NCBI GenBank assembly: GCA_036013505.1 | Contig: CP107851.1 | Span: 5,846,001 to 5,910,000, forward strand | Direction: 5' to 3' | Source of the DNA: Streptomyces sp. NBC_00510 | GTDB taxonomy: Bacteria; Actinomycetota; Actinomycetes; Streptomycetales; Streptomycetaceae | Length of the DNA stretch: 64,000 nt | Translations under genes and position numbers: made by a program | Shown: positions 63,375-64,000 of the stretch, one piece after another | Layout of the letters: every line of letters begins with the position of its first letter | How positions within the stretch are numbered: position 1 is the first letter of the stretch | The notes under the pieces: model-generated | Database searches by the model: none | The model's input: only the letters and a program-made list of their open reading frames with translations | Told to the model about the DNA's origin: nothing

Positions 63375-63403
63375 TTGACACGGGTGGCACGGGGAGGTAG
63401 ATT
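63375..63403 (+). promoter_or_regulatory. rRNA operon promoter 1 (SigHrdB consensus)
   Basis: TTGACA (63375-63380), a 17-base spacer and TAGATT (63398-63403) form a near-perfect housekeeping promoter about 480 bases before 16S rRNA. Confidence 0.85.
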
Positions 63404-63421
63404 TGAGCAGTTGGCACGAAC

Positions 63422-63451
63422 TGGACACGTTCGAGGCCCAGCGGCTAATAT
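63422..63451 (+). promoter_or_regulatory. rRNA operon promoter 2
   Basis: TGGACA (63422-63427), 18 bases, TAATAT (63446-63451). Further possible -10 boxes TAAAGT (63575-63580) and TAAGGT (63669-63674) lack good -35 boxes, as often in Streptomyces rrn multi-promoter regions. Confidence 0.6.
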
Positions 63452-63489
63452 CTAGCCCGCTTCGAAAGACTATCGATCGCATCGCACCT

Positions 63490-63519
63490 CTCAGAAAGAA
63501 CTTTCTGAGTGGTCTTTTG
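63490..63519 (+). terminator. Terminator-like hairpin in the rRNA leader
   Basis: CTCAGAAAG (63490-63498), AA, CTTTCTGAG (63501-63509) form a tight hairpin followed by TGGTCTTTTGTG. It lies between the upstream promoters and the -10 boxes nearer 16S, so it could limit transcription from promoters 1 and 2 or end transcripts entering from upstream. Confidence 0.5.
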
Positions 63520-63734
63520 TGTCGCTATTCATCGAAGCAAAACCCCGGCGGTAATCGGACGCGAAAGAGTCTGATAAAGTCGGAGACGTCGAAAGGCGAA
63601 AGCCGGAAGACGAACCCCGCTCCAATAGGGGGCCGGAAACGAAGAGCGGAAACGCGAAACGGATCTGGTAAGGTTGGAGACAACGAAGGGAAAGCCCGGA
63701 GGGGCCGGTGAAACGGTCTCGAAGGAAGCTTCCG

Positions 63735-63762
63735 TTCCTTGAGAACTCAACAGCGTGCCAAA
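63735..63762 (+). promoter_or_regulatory. Conserved rRNA leader antitermination element (boxA-like)
   Basis: TTCCTTGAGAACTCAACAG resembles the leader element that precedes 16S in other actinobacteria (mycobacterial TGTTTGAGAACTC). It lies about 150 bases before 16S, in the position of the boxA/processing leader. Confidence 0.6.
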
Positions 63763-63883
63763 AGTCAACGCCAGATATGTTGATACCCCGTCCATCTCGG
63801 ACGAGGTTCCTTTGTAAAAACACAGCGAGGACGCTGGGCACGTCGGGATTATTCCTCCCGATGGTGCCGCTCTCGTGAAGACA

Positions 63884-64000
63884 TTCACGGAGAGTTTGAT
63901 CCTGGCTCAGGACGAACGCTGGCGGCGTGCTTAACACATGCAAGTCGAACGGTGAAGCCCTTCGGGGTGGATCAGTGGCGAACGGGTGAGTAACACGTGG
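63884..64000 (+). rRNA. rrs: 16S ribosomal RNA, 5' end
   Basis: The sequence from TTCACGGAGAGTTTGATCC is the conserved 5' end of actinobacterial 16S, continuing with CTCAGGACGAACGCTGGCGG and GTGCTTAACACATGCAAGTC. It runs off the right edge, so about 117 bases are present. The exact first base is judged from related genes. The helix around GTGAAGCCCTTCGGGGTGG is typical of Streptomyces. Confidence 0.96.

Noticed and set aside
63403..63711. A 102-residue frame in the rRNA leader
   Set aside because: It starts on the -10 region of an rRNA promoter, lacks a ribosome site, and has non-coding composition.

Overview
The window is a chromosomal core segment of a Streptomyces or very close relative. 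Reasons: very high GC with strong GC bias at third codon positions, many GTG starts and GTGA/ATGA overlaps, a WhiB developmental regulator, a SpoIIM-family protein, coenzyme F420 genes, a partner-switching SigB-type sigma factor, many LytR-CpsA-Psr (LCP) proteins, and at the right edge the start of a Streptomyces-type 16S rRNA gene. I saw no insertion sequence, prophage, CRISPR array or tRNA gene.

Layout, left to right. 1-1582: tail of a membrane protein and a converging fold-III PLP decarboxylase. 1715-7203: a tightly coupled histidine-degradation operon (hutU, an M20-type amidase, hutF, hutI) behind a palindromic candidate operator and a leader with two good ribosome binding sites. 7327-9419: sigma factor gene sigI diverging from its anti-anti-sigma (arsI) and anti-sigma (prsI) genes. 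9511-15195: a five-gene surface-protein locus that looks like an actinobacterial version of the Firmicute csc/WxL clusters: a WxL-like protein, a DUF916-type partner, and two sortase-type proteins sharing one repeated domain. 15212-22580: M19 dipeptidase, purE, purK, a GtrA protein, a two-component system and a POT peptide transporter.

22779-38190: an envelope region with UDP-glucose dehydrogenase, seven separate LCP cell-wall ligase paralogues, a membrane glycosyltransferase, a hotdog thioesterase, a DUF1876 protein and a TIGR03089 protein. 38307-46644: a secreted PGRP-type amidase, a nucleotidyltransferase for sugar activation (manC type), an AlkA-like DNA glycosylase, an unknown protein, fbiA/fbiB for F420, cysteine dioxygenase, and whiB. 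Upstream of cysteine dioxygenase, on its strand, lies an unlisted 31-codon leaderless reading frame ending in HCRCSSCCR behind a TTGACA-17-TGTGCT promoter, a probable cysteine-sensing attenuator.

46798-60387: a 1265-residue membrane glycosyltransferase with its DUF5719 partner, a degenerate zincin-like protein, DUF3499, then manB, a Trm112-like gene, a SIS-domain gene, manA, a CDF metal transporter and sahH. This resembles the mycobacterial whiB2/fbiAB/manB/manA/sahH neighbourhood and links mannose-donor supply to envelope glycosylation. 60517-63299: an unknown protein and a divergent RDD/SpoIIM pair. 63300-64000: rRNA operon promoters, leader and the first ~117 bases of 16S rRNA.
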